Shown piece after piece: positions 18,925 to 27,059 of a DNA stretch of 32,136 nucleotides. A program made the translations under genes and the position numbers. The DNA comes from an uncultured Candidatus Pelagibacter sp. (lineage in GTDB: Bacteria > Pseudomonadota > Alphaproteobacteria > Pelagibacterales > Pelagibacteraceae). Position 1 is the first letter of the stretch; every line of letters begins with the position of its first letter. The stretch covers positions 1 to 32,136 of the forward strand of contig CAJQRS010000027.1 of the NCBI GenBank assembly GCA_905612375.1, in the 5' to 3' direction. Below the pieces are notes generated by a model. The model worked only from the letters and a program-made list of their open reading frames with translations. It searched no databases and was not told the origin of the DNA.

Positions 18925-18952
18925 AAAATACAGCTTATTTATTTGTTGTCTA
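18925..18952 (-). promoter_or_regulatory. Possible promoter of alaS
   Basis: Minus-strand TAGACA (18947-18952) and TATTTT (18925-18930) are 16 bases apart, in the 48 bases between the recA terminator and alaS. This would give a leader of only a few bases. A promoter is expected here because the terminator blocks recA transcripts, but the match itself is weak. Confidence 0.28.
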
Positions 18953-18966
18953 GGTAAGTGTAAGGG

Positions 18967-18995
18967 AAAAAAGGCGCTTAAATTAAGCGCCTTTT
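18967..18995 (-). terminator. Intrinsic terminator of recA
   Basis: An 11-base-pair hairpin (AAAAGGCGCTT paired with AAGCGCCTTTT, 18969-18995, loop about 5) is followed on the minus strand by a T run completed at 18967. It lies 27 bases after the recA stop. The GC-rich core is striking against the AT-rich background. Confidence 0.88.
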
Positions 18996-19021
18996 AATAA
19001 CTAAAGATGACTTTACTTTAA

Positions 19022-20170
19022 CTAATCTTTTTTGGGTGGTGTAACTTCTTCATTGGTTTCCACCTTAGGGTCTTCTATTTGATCTTTTGCAGCTTTTTCT
19101 GGATCAAGTGGATTTCCCTCAATTTTTTTTACTATTACTCCAGCTTTTTCTCTTATTGCCATTTCTATCTCCGCAGCAATCTTGGGGTTTTGCTCTAAAT
19201 AAATCTTAGCATTTTCTCTGCCTTGACCAATTTTTTCACCTTTATAAGCATACCAAGCACCCGATTTTTCAACAATCTCAGCTTTTGCTCCAAGATCAAC
19301 TAATTCACCTACTTTACTAATACCTTTTCCATACATAAGGTCAAATTCTACAACTTTAAATGGAGGTGCTACTTTATTTTTAACTACTTTAACCCTTGTT
19401 GAGTTACCAATAATTTCATCACCATCTTTGATGGCACCAATTCTTCTGATGTCCATTCTTACTGATGAATAAAACTTAAGTGCATTTCCACCTGAAGTAG
19501 TCTCTGGACTTCCAAACATAACTCCAATCTTCATCCTAATTTGATTTATAAAAATCATCATAGTATTTGTGCTTGAGATTGAACCTGTTAACTTTCTTAA
19601 AGCCTGACTCATTAATCTTGATTGAAGTCCTACATGGTGATCTCCCATTTCTCCTTCAATTTCTGCTCTAGGGGTTAATGCTGCAACTGAATCAACAACA
19701 ATTACAGAAATGGAACCTGATTTAACTAACGTGTCAGCGATTTCCAATGCTTGTTCCCCTGTATCTGGTTGTGAAATTAATAATTCTTCTGTATTTACAC
19801 CAAGCTTTTTTGCATAAACTGGATCTAAAGCATGTTCCGCATCTATAAACGCACATATTCCACCTGTTTTTTGAGCTTCAGCTAAAACTTGTAGGGCTAG
19901 GGTTGTTTTTCCAGATGATTCAGGACCATAGATTTCAATTACCCTCCCTTTAGGTAGCCCACCTATCCCAAGCGCAACATCTAAACTTAATGAACCAGTT
20001 GATACCGATTCAATGTCCATTGCTCTTCTTTCACCAAGCTTCATTACAGAGCCTTTTCCAAAATTGTCTGTAATTTGTGCTATTGCTGCATCTAAAGCTT
20101 TAATTTTTTCATTGCCTTCAGCTTGCTGTGCTTTTGTAGTTTTAACTACTTTTAATTTATTTTTATTCAT
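19022..20170 (-). CDS. recA: Recombinase RecA
   Basis: RecA forms ATP-dependent filaments on single-stranded DNA for recombination and triggers self-cleavage of LexA/UmuD-type proteins. The 382-residue protein has [15 protein letters not shown] (Walker A) near residue 80, [34 protein letters not shown] (including the L2-adjacent segment) and [14 protein letters not shown]. The N-terminus is about 20 residues longer than E. coli RecA and the C-terminal tail is acidic, as in other RecA proteins. It is a single-gene unit with a terminator just downstream and a candidate LexA box upstream. This matters because umuDC lies 3.4 kb away. Confidence 0.98.
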   Translation of the reverse strand: MNKNKLKVVKTTKAQQAEGNEKIKALDAAIAQITDNFGKGSVMKLGERRAMDIESVSTGSLSLDVALGIGGLPKGRVIEIYGPESSGKTTLALQVLAEAQKTGGICAFIDAEHALDPVYAKKLGVNTEELLISQPDTGEQALEIADTLVKSGSISVIVVDSVAALTPRAEIEGEMGDHHVGLQSRLMSQALRKLTGSISSTNTMMIFINQIRMKIGVMFGSPETTSGGNALKFYSSVRMDIRRIGAIKDGDEIIGNSTRVKVVKNKVAPPFKVVEFDLMYGKGISKVGELVDLGAKAEIVEKSGAWYAYKGEKIGQGRENAKIYLEQNPKIAAEIEMAIREKAGVIVKKIEGNPLDPEKAAKDQIEDPKVETNEEVTPPKKD

Positions 20171-20218
20171 TTTATGCCTTTTTTATTAAATAATTAGTAT
20201 TCGAATCGTGTTTTAAAT

Positions 20219-20233
20219 GTACACATTTTGTTC
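20219..20233. promoter_or_regulatory. Candidate LexA (SOS) box upstream of recA
   Basis: On the plus strand this reads GTAC-N7-GTTC (GTACACATTTTGTTC), one mismatch from the alphaproteobacterial LexA consensus GTTC-N7-GTTC. It is about 50 bases upstream of the recA start, where an operator would be expected. A much better box stands before umuD. Confidence 0.48.
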
Positions 20234-20273
20234 TCATTATCAATAGTTAATTTTTTATATTAAAAAATTGGCT

Positions 20274-21572
20274 TTATTTCTTAAGTTTTAGATGATTGCT
20301 ATTTAATTGGCCAATAAATTTTAGAATATTAAACTGAGCAAGCAGATAATTTCTTTCTGAATTTGATAAAGCAATTCTAGAATTGAGTAAAATAGAGTTA
20401 GATTGAATAACATCTAGAGTAGATCTTCCAAGTCCCGATTCATACTCAACTGTTATTCCTTCATTTGCAATTTCTGCGGCTTTAACTTGAGACTTAACTG
20501 AATTCAATAAACTTTTTGAAGTTTGAAGTGTAGACCATGAGATTGCTACATCGCTGTTATTAGTTTTTATAACACTAGCTAATAATAATTTTTTTCTATT
20601 TTGTAAGTTTCGGCTTTTACTCAATGAAGCTCTATTTTTTCCACCAGAAAATACTGGCCATGTAACAGTTGCTTTTAAAGTGTTCTTATTACTCTCATCA
20701 TATGATGAACTCAAATCTTGGGATCTAGAATTTTCATAAGAAAGTTTTGCAGAGGGTGATAGATCCGATCGTGAAATAAGAACATCTTTTTCTGATTGTT
20801 CATATTCTAACTTTGCTATAATTAATTCAGGATTATATTTTTTTGAAGTATCAATTGCATCATTCAGGCTATCTGGAAGCATAAGGTTAATATCAAAATC
20901 TTTATTTAAACTATTAATGTCTGCAATCGGTCCAATTACATTTTCATAATTTAACTTGTTTGATACGATTTCATTTTGGGATTGAATAAAATTTGCTTGA
21001 GCTTCAGCTAAAGAGGACTCAGATTGAGCCAAATCAGATAAAGTAATTTGTCCTCTTTCAAGTCTAGCTCTATTAGTTTCAACTTGTCGTTCTAACAAAT
21101 TAAGATTACTTTGATTAATCTTTAATTTTTCATTAGCCAGTATTAAACCTGAATAGGCTTCAATTGCTTTTAACAAAACTTCTTGTTCTTTTTTTAATAG
21201 TTTTGCACTCGCAAGATTAATTCCTATTTCATTTTTTTGGACATTAGCACTTCTACCAAAATCAATTAATGTTTGTTCAACTTTTATAGATTGAGTGGCA
21301 GGATCAACATCATTAACCGACTGCTCAACTCCAGCTCTATTAGTCAGTTTATCTGTGTCTTCTTGACTTTTGCTTCCAGAAATTGTGACAGAAGGTAAGT
21401 AATCACCTTTTGAGATTTTTAGATCTTCTTCTGAAATATTAATATTTTCTCTCTCTGCATTTAAGTCAGTATTGTTTTTGTAAGTTTCTGTAAGAGCTTC
21501 AAATAAAGTTACTGCAAAAACATGTTGATTTAAGAATAAAACTGAGAACAGTATTAAAATTGTTTTTTTCAT
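20274..21572 (-). CDS. tolC: TolC-family outer membrane efflux protein
   Basis: This is an outer-membrane channel for type I secretion or tripartite efflux. The 432-residue protein has a signal peptide (MKKTILILFSVLFLNQHVFA) followed by two repeated long helical-barrel halves. Typical pieces are TLFEALTETYKNNTDLNAERENI at the N-terminus, SLAEAQANFIQSQNEIVSNKLNYENVIG near residue 190, and EYESGLGRSTLDVIQSNSILLNSRIALSNSE near residue 380. No inner-membrane pump or adaptor gene is adjacent, so it probably serves systems encoded elsewhere. It overlaps the stop of the kinase gene upstream by one base. Confidence 0.92.
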   Translation of the reverse strand: MKKTILILFSVLFLNQHVFAVTLFEALTETYKNNTDLNAERENINISEEDLKISKGDYLPSVTISGSKSQEDTDKLTNRAGVEQSVNDVDPATQSIKVEQTLIDFGRSANVQKNEIGINLASAKLLKKEQEVLLKAIEAYSGLILANEKLKINQSNLNLLERQVETNRARLERGQITLSDLAQSESSLAEAQANFIQSQNEIVSNKLNYENVIGPIADINSLNKDFDINLMLPDSLNDAIDTSKKYNPELIIAKLEYEQSEKDVLISRSDLSPSAKLSYENSRSQDLSSSYDESNKNTLKATVTWPVFSGGKNRASLSKSRNLQNRKKLLLASVIKTNNSDVAISWSTLQTSKSLLNSVKSQVKAAEIANEGITVEYESGLGRSTLDVIQSNSILLNSRIALSNSERNYLLAQFNILKFIGQLNSNHLKLKK

Positions 21573-22498
21573 TATTTTTTAAATTTTATCTTTTCAATTT
21601 GATGATTGCTATTTAAATTCATTATTATAGATGAACTTTTTAGCGCATCTTTAAACATTTGTTGAGTGATTCTTTGATACGTTTGCATAAAATGTATGAC
21701 GTCCCCGCTACTCATAATCTTTAGGTTTTTTTTATTTTTTGTTTGAATCCAAAGCTTTCTCTCCTGTTTTAATCTCCATTCTCTTAATAGGCTAAAGTTT
21801 TTAGCTTTTAGATATAACAGTCCATCTAATTGTTTAAATAAAGTTTTATATTTAGTTTTTAATTGATTGTTAACATGGGCTCTCCATTTGGCTCCTTGAT
21901 CATATACTTTTTCAAGTGAGTTGATTGGTTTTTTAAGTTGGCTGCTTGATTGGGCTCTAGCTCCCACACACCATCCTTCAAAAATCACAACATCAGGCTT
22001 TGTTTTAATTTTGTGCCATGATATTTTTGAACATCTATCATCTATCGCTTTGTCAAATGTTGGAACCAGTAAACTCTTAAAGTTTTTATCTTTAATTTTT
22101 TTGAAAAAATTTAACATTAAATCTACATCGTGAGTTCCAGGAACTCCCCTTGTCATTAGTAAGGGATGTGTATTTTTAGATAATAATTTTCTATCTTTTC
22201 TTGTCTTATAAAAGTCATCGATGGAGATCTTAAAAACATTCAACTTAAAATATTTTTTTAAAATTAAAGTTAAAATTGATGAAATTGTTGTTTTGCCTGA
22301 GCCCTGTCCTCCTGCTAAACCAATTATTAATGATCTTTTTTTATTAACCCTTTTTGATATCCAGAAGCTGACAGGAATTAAAAAAGATTTAATCATCCTA
22401 TTTTTATTTTTAAATTTGTCCTTTTTTGTTTCTTGAGACAGGATAAACTTAAAATAATCTTTTTTTACTTTGTTGAAACAATTATTAACTTCTTGCAT
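21572..22498 (-). CDS. Glycerate 3-kinase-like P-loop kinase (GLYK family)
   Basis: This 308-residue cytoplasmic kinase has IIGLAGGQGSGKTTISS (Walker A near residues 63-70), then ISIDDFYKTRKDRKLLSKNTHPLLMTRGVPGTHDV, which is characteristic of D-glycerate 3-kinases of the plant GLYK / uridine-kinase-like superfamily. VPTFDKAIDDRCS and VVIFEGWCVGARAQ complete the pattern. Such enzymes convert D-glycerate to 3-phosphoglycerate, linking glycolate/serine metabolism to central carbon. The family also contains proteins of uncertain substrate, so glycerate is probable rather than certain. It sits between a GFA-domain gene and tolC with minimal spacers. Confidence 0.85.
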   Translation of the reverse strand: MQEVNNCFNKVKKDYFKFILSQETKKDKFKNKNRMIKSFLIPVSFWISKRVNKKRSLIIGLAGGQGSGKTTISSILTLILKKYFKLNVFKISIDDFYKTRKDRKLLSKNTHPLLMTRGVPGTHDVDLMLNFFKKIKDKNFKSLLVPTFDKAIDDRCSKISWHKIKTKPDVVIFEGWCVGARAQSSSQLKKPINSLEKVYDQGAKWRAHVNNQLKTKYKTLFKQLDGLLYLKAKNFSLLREWRLKQERKLWIQTKNKKNLKIMSSGDVIHFMQTYQRITQQMFKDALKSSSIIMNLNSNHQIEKIKFKK

Positions 22499-22504
22499 AA
22501 AAAA

Positions 22505-22867
22505 CTATTTTTTATCAAGAGGATGATTTTGACCATCGTTGACTGCAATATTTTCTAATTCAAAAGTATTTATTTCATCTACACATCCAAGATTAAATCC
22601 TGTCATAGCTGGATTGGCTCTTGGGTTATGATGTGTATAAATTCCACAATTGGAACAAAAATAGTGTTTCGCAATTTTTGAATGAAACTGATAAAGTTTT
22701 AATTTATCTTCACCTTTAATAATCTTAAAATCTTCATTCTTAACCATAGACATAATTGCCCCTTTTCTTTTACAAATTGAGCAGTTACATTTTAGAATTT
22801 TTTCTAAGTTATCAGGTACATTTATTTCTGCTTCTACTTCTCCACAGTGGCATGTTAGTTTTTTCAT
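22505..22867 (-). CDS. GFA-domain protein (glutathione-dependent formaldehyde-activating enzyme-like)
   Basis: This is a small zinc-binding beta-tent protein of 120 residues. The cysteine pattern is right: CHCGEV (6, 8), CNCSICKRKG (27, 29, 32) and FCSNCGIYTHH (71, 74). The founding member Gfa is proposed to bind glutathione and hydroxymethylglutathione, but many GFA-family proteins, especially short ones, have no known substrate. It abuts the SOUL gene upstream with no spacer and is followed six bases later by the kinase gene. A thiol or aldehyde detoxification role is possible but unproven. Confidence 0.9.
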   Translation of the reverse strand: MKKLTCHCGEVEAEINVPDNLEKILKCNCSICKRKGAIMSMVKNEDFKIIKGEDKLKLYQFHSKIAKHYFCSNCGIYTHHNPRANPAMTGFNLGCVDEINTFELENIAVNDGQNHPLDKK

Positions 22868-23437
22868 CTATATTACTCCTTTATCCTCTATATTAATCAC
22901 AAACATTGCCTCATTTCTTCTTAGCAAAGGTAGAGTGAATGGGTTATTATAAGTTGCTTTAATGGGTGGGCCTAAAATTGAGATATCATCTTTTTTTAAC
23001 TCATTTTCTAAAATATTTTTATGTTTAATAAAATTTTTATCAGAAGCTCTTCCTGAATATATAATAACTGCATAATAACCACCTTTAATATCTAATATTC
23101 TAATATCTGAATTAGATGGATTCGGTGCATTACTTTTATTAAATTTTAAAGGTAAATAGAATTGCATAGTCATATTTCCTTTTTTTTCTATTTGAGTAAC
23201 TGGTGTTGTCATCCTAATCTCCTCATTACTCTTATTATCACCAGAAATGTATTTAAATAATTTTCTAAAACTGCTGCCTTGATTTGATATTTCTACTTCA
23301 ATGGCTAAACGATCAGAATATTTTCTAATTTCATAAATTTCATTTTTCTTCATTACTTCATAGTTTGATTCTTCATAGGCCATACAGTTAGAGGTTATAA
23401 TTAAACCAAATAATATAATCGATAGAATTTTTTTCAT
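22868..23437 (-). CDS. SOUL-family heme-binding protein, exported
   Basis: The 189-residue protein has a signal peptide (MKKILSIILFGLIITSNCMA) and a SOUL domain: YEVMKKNEIYEIRKYSDRLAIEVE, the conserved EEIRMTTPVTQIE near residues 72-84, and LPLLRRNEAMFVI at the end. SOUL/HBP proteins bind heme or related tetrapyrroles. The bacterial exported forms are poorly characterised. The Cys at residue 18 lies within the signal peptide, but the sequence around it is not a clear lipobox. It is the first gene of a minus-strand set (SOUL, GFA, kinase, tolC) and is divergent from umuD. Confidence 0.92.
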   Translation of the reverse strand: MKKILSIILFGLIITSNCMAYEESNYEVMKKNEIYEIRKYSDRLAIEVEISNQGSSFRKLFKYISGDNKSNEEIRMTTPVTQIEKKGNMTMQFYLPLKFNKSNAPNPSNSDIRILDIKGGYYAVIIYSGRASDKNFIKHKNILENELKKDDISILGPPIKATYNNPFTLPLLRRNEAMFVINIEDKGVI

Positions 23438-23471
23438 TTTAGTATGGTGATTAAACTATCTCTGGTTGAAG

Positions 23472-23480
23472 TTATCCACA
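23472..23480 (+). promoter_or_regulatory. Single perfect DnaA-box sequence TTATCCACA
   Basis: This is an exact match to the E. coli high-affinity DnaA box, in the divergent spacer between the SOUL gene and umuD. One match per 32 kb is near what chance allows, and no cluster of boxes surrounds it, so it is not an origin. It might tune the neighbouring promoters. Confidence 0.25.
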
Positions 23481-23504
23481 AGGGCACAAAATGTAGTTTC
23501 AATG

Positions 23505-23530
23505 TTCACCTTTTGATTCACCTTTGATTC
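23505..23530 (+). repeat. Imperfect tandem repeat TTCACCTTTTGA / TTCACCTTTGA
   Basis: Two near-identical units stand head to tail, with a third partial TTCAG after them, between the divergent SOUL and umuD genes. The spacing (about 13 bases) is more than one helical turn. It may be a regulator site or simple slippage; no function is known. Confidence 0.4.
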
Positions 23531-23555
23531 AGTTACAGACTCAAAATACAATCTC

Positions 23556-23584
23556 TTGCGTGTATTGTATAACTACTCTATAAA
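23556..23584 (+). promoter_or_regulatory. Sigma-70 promoter of umuDC
   Basis: TTGCGT (23556-23561) and TATAAA (23579-23584) are separated by the ideal 17 bases. The predicted transcript start falls near 23591, inside the LexA box and only about 12 bases before the ATG, so the message is almost leaderless. Confidence 0.6.
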
Positions 23585-23587
23585 TAA

Positions 23588-23602
23588 GAACAAAACTAGA
23601 AC
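23588..23602. promoter_or_regulatory. LexA (SOS) operator of umuDC
   Basis: GAACAAAACTAGAAC is an exact GAAC-N7-GAAC, the reverse complement of the alphaproteobacterial LexA consensus GTTC-N7-GTTC. It overlaps the predicted transcription start and abuts the umuD ATG. A LexA dimer here would block transcription of an error-prone polymerase operon, as expected. Confidence 0.8.
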
Positions 23603-23998
23603 ATGAAATTAACTATCCCCTTTTATCTACATAAAGCAGGTGCAGGTTTTCCTTCTCCCGCAACAGACTACATAGAAGAAGATGTAGATCTTAACATTCA
23701 TCTGATCAAAAATGTTCCAGCAACTTTCATTATCAGGGTTCAAGGAAAATCGATGACCGATGTTGGTATTTATGATGGTGACCTATTAGTTGTTGATAGA
23801 AGTTTGAAACCTAAGAATTTTTCTACAGTTGTTGCAAATGTTCATGATGAATTAGTTGTTAAAAGTTTTGTTAAATCAAAGGATGGACAATTTTTGACAT
23901 CAGGTTCAAAAAATATTGAAGATAAAATAATTATTGGTGATGAAATGGAAGTATTTATTTGGGGGGTTGTGACTTATGTCATCCATTCAACGTACTAA
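23603..23998 (+). CDS. umuD: UmuD-like S24 autopeptidase, DNA polymerase V accessory subunit
   Basis: UmuD cleaves itself with help from RecA filaments, and the shortened form then partners UmuC in translesion synthesis. The 131-residue protein carries the Ser/Lys dyad in [15 protein letters not shown] (Ser50) and [11 protein letters not shown] (Lys87), spaced 37 apart as in E. coli (Ser60, Lys97). The expected cleavage site, 36 residues before the Ser, is Ala14-Gly15 in [11 protein letters not shown], where E. coli has Cys-Gly; LexA itself uses Ala-Gly. The umuC start lies inside its last codons (23-base overlap). An exact LexA box abuts the start codon. Confidence 0.95.
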   Translation: MKLTIPFYLHKAGAGFPSPATDYIEEDVDLNIHLIKNVPATFIIRVQGKSMTDVGIYDGDLLVVDRSLKPKNFSTVVANVHDELVVKSFVKSKDGQFLTSGSKNIEDKIIIGDEMEVFIWGVVTYVIHSTY

Positions 23999-25256
23999 AA
24001 AAATAGCACTTGTTGATTGCAATTCTTTTTACGTTTCTTGTGAAAGGTTATTTAATCCTAAAATTAGAAATAAACCTGTAGTCGTTTTATCTAATAATGA
24101 TGGCTGTATCATTGCAAGGTCTACAGAAGCTAAGGCTCTTGGTATTAAAATGGGAGAGCCTTACTTTAAGGCTAAAGATACAATACTTAAAAATAAAGTG
24201 TATGTTTTTTCTTCAAACTATTCTTTATACGGAGATTTATCTAGAAGGGTAATGAGAACTTTAAAAAGATTTAATCCTGAGTTAGAGATATATTCTATTG
24301 ACGAGGCTTTTTTAGATTTAAGTAATTATCCTGATGATGAAGTTGAAGATGTTGGAAAAGAAATAAGAAGTATCGTTTTGCAGTGGACGGGGATTCCAAC
24401 AAGTATTGGTATTGCGAAAACTAAAACATTAAGCAAGATTGCAAATCATATAGCTAAAAAAAAGCAATCTGGGGTTACTAACTTAATTGGTATTGAAAAT
24501 ATTGATCCAATGTTAGAAAAAATAGAAATCAATGATGTGTGGGGAGTTGGTAAACAGATGACAAAATTTTATCACCAAAATGGAATTTACAATGCTAAAC
24601 AATTAAAAAACATCTCTAATACTTGGATTAAAAAAAGTTCTAGTGTATTAAGTTCTAGAACTGCATTAGAACTTAGAGGTATTCCCTGTATTCCTATAGA
24701 TCTAAAAAGTTCTAAAAGAAAAAGTTGTGTAGTGTCAAGATCATTTGGTACAAGAGTAGAAAGGTTTCAAGAATTACAAGAAGCAGTAGCAAGTTATTGC
24801 TTAAATGCTTCAGAAAAAATTAGATCAGAGTCTTTAATCGCAAAATCAATAACTGTTTCAGTTAGAACAAGTCCATTTCAAAATAGAGGAGTTTATTATT
24901 CAAATGCTAAAACTATAGATTTTCCAATAGCTACCAACAATAGTATTGAAATAGTTAAAACTGCTTTAATTGCGTTAAATGAAATCTTTATAAATGGATA
25001 TAGGTATCAAAAAGCAGGCATAACATTAACTGGTTTAGTTAGTTCAGATGGAAGTAAAAATTTATTCTCCTCAGAAAAAGATGAGAAAATTAAAGGCTTA
25101 ATGAGGTCTATTGATAGTACAAATTACAGATATGGCAGATCAACACTAAGTTTAGCAAGTGCTGGAGTCAATAAAAGATGGAATATGAGGAAAGATCATT
25201 CTTCAAAGATAGATACTGCTAACTTTCACTCACTACCAATAATAAAAGCTATTTGA
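23976..25256 (+). CDS. umuC: UmuC, catalytic subunit of error-prone DNA polymerase V (Y family)
   Basis: This polymerase copies damaged DNA during the SOS response. The 426 residues match UmuC. It begins with [19 protein letters not shown] (first metal Asp and steric-gate Tyr region), then [27 protein letters not shown] (catalytic Asp-Glu) near residue 105, and a helix-hairpin-helix part ([19 protein letters not shown]). The little-finger domain follows, with [12 protein letters not shown]. It is co-transcribed with umuD, overlapping it by 23 bases, and ends in an eight-base tail overlap with the HELHH gene on the other strand. Confidence 0.97.
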   Translation: MSSIQRTKKIALVDCNSFYVSCERLFNPKIRNKPVVVLSNNDGCIIARSTEAKALGIKMGEPYFKAKDTILKNKVYVFSSNYSLYGDLSRRVMRTLKRFNPELEIYSIDEAFLDLSNYPDDEVEDVGKEIRSIVLQWTGIPTSIGIAKTKTLSKIANHIAKKKQSGVTNLIGIENIDPMLEKIEINDVWGVGKQMTKFYHQNGIYNAKQLKNISNTWIKKSSSVLSSRTALELRGIPCIPIDLKSSKRKSCVVSRSFGTRVERFQELQEAVASYCLNASEKIRSESLIAKSITVSVRTSPFQNRGVYYSNAKTIDFPIATNNSIEIVKTALIALNEIFINGYRYQKAGITLTGLVSSDGSKNLFSSEKDEKIKGLMRSIDSTNYRYGRSTLSLASAGVNKRWNMRKDHSSKIDTANFHSLPIIKAI

Positions 25257-26190
25257 GCGTAGCTGCAATATTTTCGTCTACACCCCAAATATAAAATCCA
25301 CCTTTTGCTCGATCCCAATCTCTGTATCTACAACTTGAACCAAACCTAGTTTTATGGCCAATTTTTTTATCTGGATTTTTTTTCATCTTGTTAATCACTT
25401 TTATAATTTTTTTATTTGTGTATTTACCTAATTTAAACAAACAGTTTACTTCGTATGGGTCGTAGGGAGTTTTAGAGCTTGGGGTTAAAAAAACTGAGTC
25501 TTGTAATTGTGGGCAATCTGACTTTCCGTGAGCATAAGTTGATCCAAGTTTTCGACCTTGAGTTAATTGTACTTTTTTTTCTTGATTAGAGTAATGTACA
25601 TTGCCACTCATGCCAGGCACACAACTATACCCTCCGCCATTACTATGATGCAGCTCATGCAAAGTTACTAATAATTTTTGCTCATCAGTTCCATTGTTGT
25701 TACTTTTTAAATAAGTTGTACCATAGCCAACACCTGCTTCACCACCATCAACATTGGAAAAGTCAGCAAAATTATAATAGTGTTTTTTAACATTATTCAT
25801 CCCCTTGACTTTGTTTAGAAAGGGTATGATGTCATTGTTTGCCCATTTGTGAAGATCTTTGTGTTTCATATCCATTCTAATAAATGTGATGTCTAATTTT
25901 CCATCTGCTCTATAATCAAATTTATATTTTCTAGCTACCCCATCACTTTTTTTATGTTCAGTCGTAGCTTTTAACATAGCCTCATTTAATTCTAATAAAA
26001 TTTTCTCCATTTTTCCATTAATATCCAATTCTCGATCTTCACTATCAGCTGCTAATAAATAATTAAAATGAATTTGATTGTCGTTTGTTACATCAGGCTG
26101 ATCTTCAAAAAATCTTCCCAGTTTTTGATCAGCTAAAACCAAATTACAAAAAAACAATCCCAGTAAAATTATTCCTAAAGGTTTTTTCAT
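25249..26190 (-). CDS. Secreted protein of unknown function with an HELHH (HExxH) metalloprotease-like motif
   Basis: I do not recognise a named family. The 313-residue protein has a signal peptide ([20 protein letters not shown]). Its middle holds [18 protein letters not shown] near residues 173-190. HELHH at 178-182 fits the zinc-peptidase HExxH helix and is followed by a Gly-rich turn. Four cysteines lie at or after this point (CVPG, SDCPQ, VNCLF, SSCRY), an even number that could form disulfides outside the cytoplasm. A third zinc ligand is not certain; candidates are the His in GNVHYS or YAHGKSD. It is translationally coupled (4-base overlap) behind two glycosyltransferase genes, so it may be their acceptor or a processing enzyme of the same pathway. 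Both are guesses. Confidence 0.7.
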   Translation of the reverse strand: MKKPLGIILLGLFFCNLVLADQKLGRFFEDQPDVTNDNQIHFNYLLAADSEDRELDINGKMEKILLELNEAMLKATTEHKKSDGVARKYKFDYRADGKLDITFIRMDMKHKDLHKWANNDIIPFLNKVKGMNNVKKHYYNFADFSNVDGGEAGVGYGTTYLKSNNNGTDEQKLLVTLHELHHSNGGGYSCVPGMSGNVHYSNQEKKVQLTQGRKLGSTYAHGKSDCPQLQDSVFLTPSSKTPYDPYEVNCLFKLGKYTNKKIIKVINKMKKNPDKKIGHKTRFGSSCRYRDWDRAKGGFYIWGVDENIAATLK

Positions 26191-27059
26191 TTAATTTTAT
26201 CAATACTCCCAATATTTTCTAAACAGTTATTAAATTCTGACATATTTTCTCTTTTAGATAATATGATTACTGAAATCATCATAATGATAACCCCAAGAAC
26301 TGGTATCAGTGTAATTACTGATATTTTTCCTATCACTAAAAATAAGTAAGCAATTAAAAATAATATGGACCTAATTAATAATAATGTTTTAAAAACAGCA
26401 ATAATTGAAAGAGAATGCTTTAGAAGCTTAACAAAGCTCATTTTAGAAGGACCAAAATATCTTTTTCCTCTTTCAGATGGAATGGATTTTCTATCTTTTG
26501 CTATTTTTGCTAAAGACCCTGAAAAACTACTCCATGTTGCTGATTCAGTAACCATTTTATCAACTACTGACTTTGGAAGGCATGTGTAGTTGCCATATTT
26601 AATAGTTTGTCCTGTAAAAACGAGAGTTAAATATTTATGTGTCTCATAACAAAATTTAAAAAAAAACCCTTCTGATCTTTTTACTCGATTGGCTGTAATA
26701 ACTGTATTTGGATATTCTTTGATCTTTTTAATTAGTAAACTTAATTCTTCTGGTCTATCTTCTCCATCACCATCCATTGGAATTACATAATCAAAGTCTT
26801 CTTTTTCATTTATATGTTTCAGTCCAGCTGCATTACACCTTGCATGCCCTTTATTTTCTTCCATATTAATAATTTGAATAAATTTTAATCTATCTAAATC
26901 AGCTGAAAAATCTGGTCTAGTTTCAGTAGAAGCATCGTTAACTATTATTACTGAAAATTCATCATCTAATACTGAAATTTTTGAATTAATATTCTCTAAT
27001 AATTTAAAAGCTGACTGCCAATCATTATAAATAGGTATTAATATTTTTATTTTGCTCAT
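26187..27059 (-). CDS. Glycosyltransferase family 2, membrane-anchored (polyprenyl-phosphate sugar transferase-like)
   Basis: The 290-residue protein starts KIKILIPIYNDWQSAFKLLENI, the GT2 nucleotide-sugar fold, with VIIVNDAST near residue 37 and VIPMDGDGEDRPEE near residue 91 (DxD motif). Two hydrophobic helices near residues 222-265 anchor it in the membrane. The layout resembles dolichyl/undecaprenyl-phosphate mannosyl- or glucosyltransferases, which load a sugar on the lipid carrier. Such enzymes often work with a GT-C transferase, and one (GT39-type) is encoded directly upstream with a 4-base overlap. Sugar and acceptor are unknown. Confidence 0.85.
   Translation of the reverse strand: MSKIKILIPIYNDWQSAFKLLENINSKISVLDDEFSVIIVNDASTETRPDFSADLDRLKFIQIINMEENKGHARCNAAGLKHINEKEDFDYVIPMDGDGEDRPEELSLLIKKIKEYPNTVITANRVKRSEGFFFKFCYETHKYLTLVFTGQTIKYGNYTCLPKSVVDKMVTESATWSSFSGSLAKIAKDRKSIPSERGKRYFGPSKMSFVKLLKHSLSIIAVFKTLLLIRSILFLIAYLFLVIGKISVITLIPVLGVIIMMISVIILSKRENMSEFNNCLENIGSIDKIK

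Noticed and set aside
20205-20216. Possible tRNA T-loop because of TTCGAATC
   Set aside because: There are no flanking acceptor, D or anticodon arms; it is a short chance match in the recA leader.
23472-23480. Replication origin suggested by a perfect DnaA box
   Set aside because: There is only one box, with no cluster, no AT-rich unwinding array beyond background, and no dnaA, gidA or parAB genes nearby.
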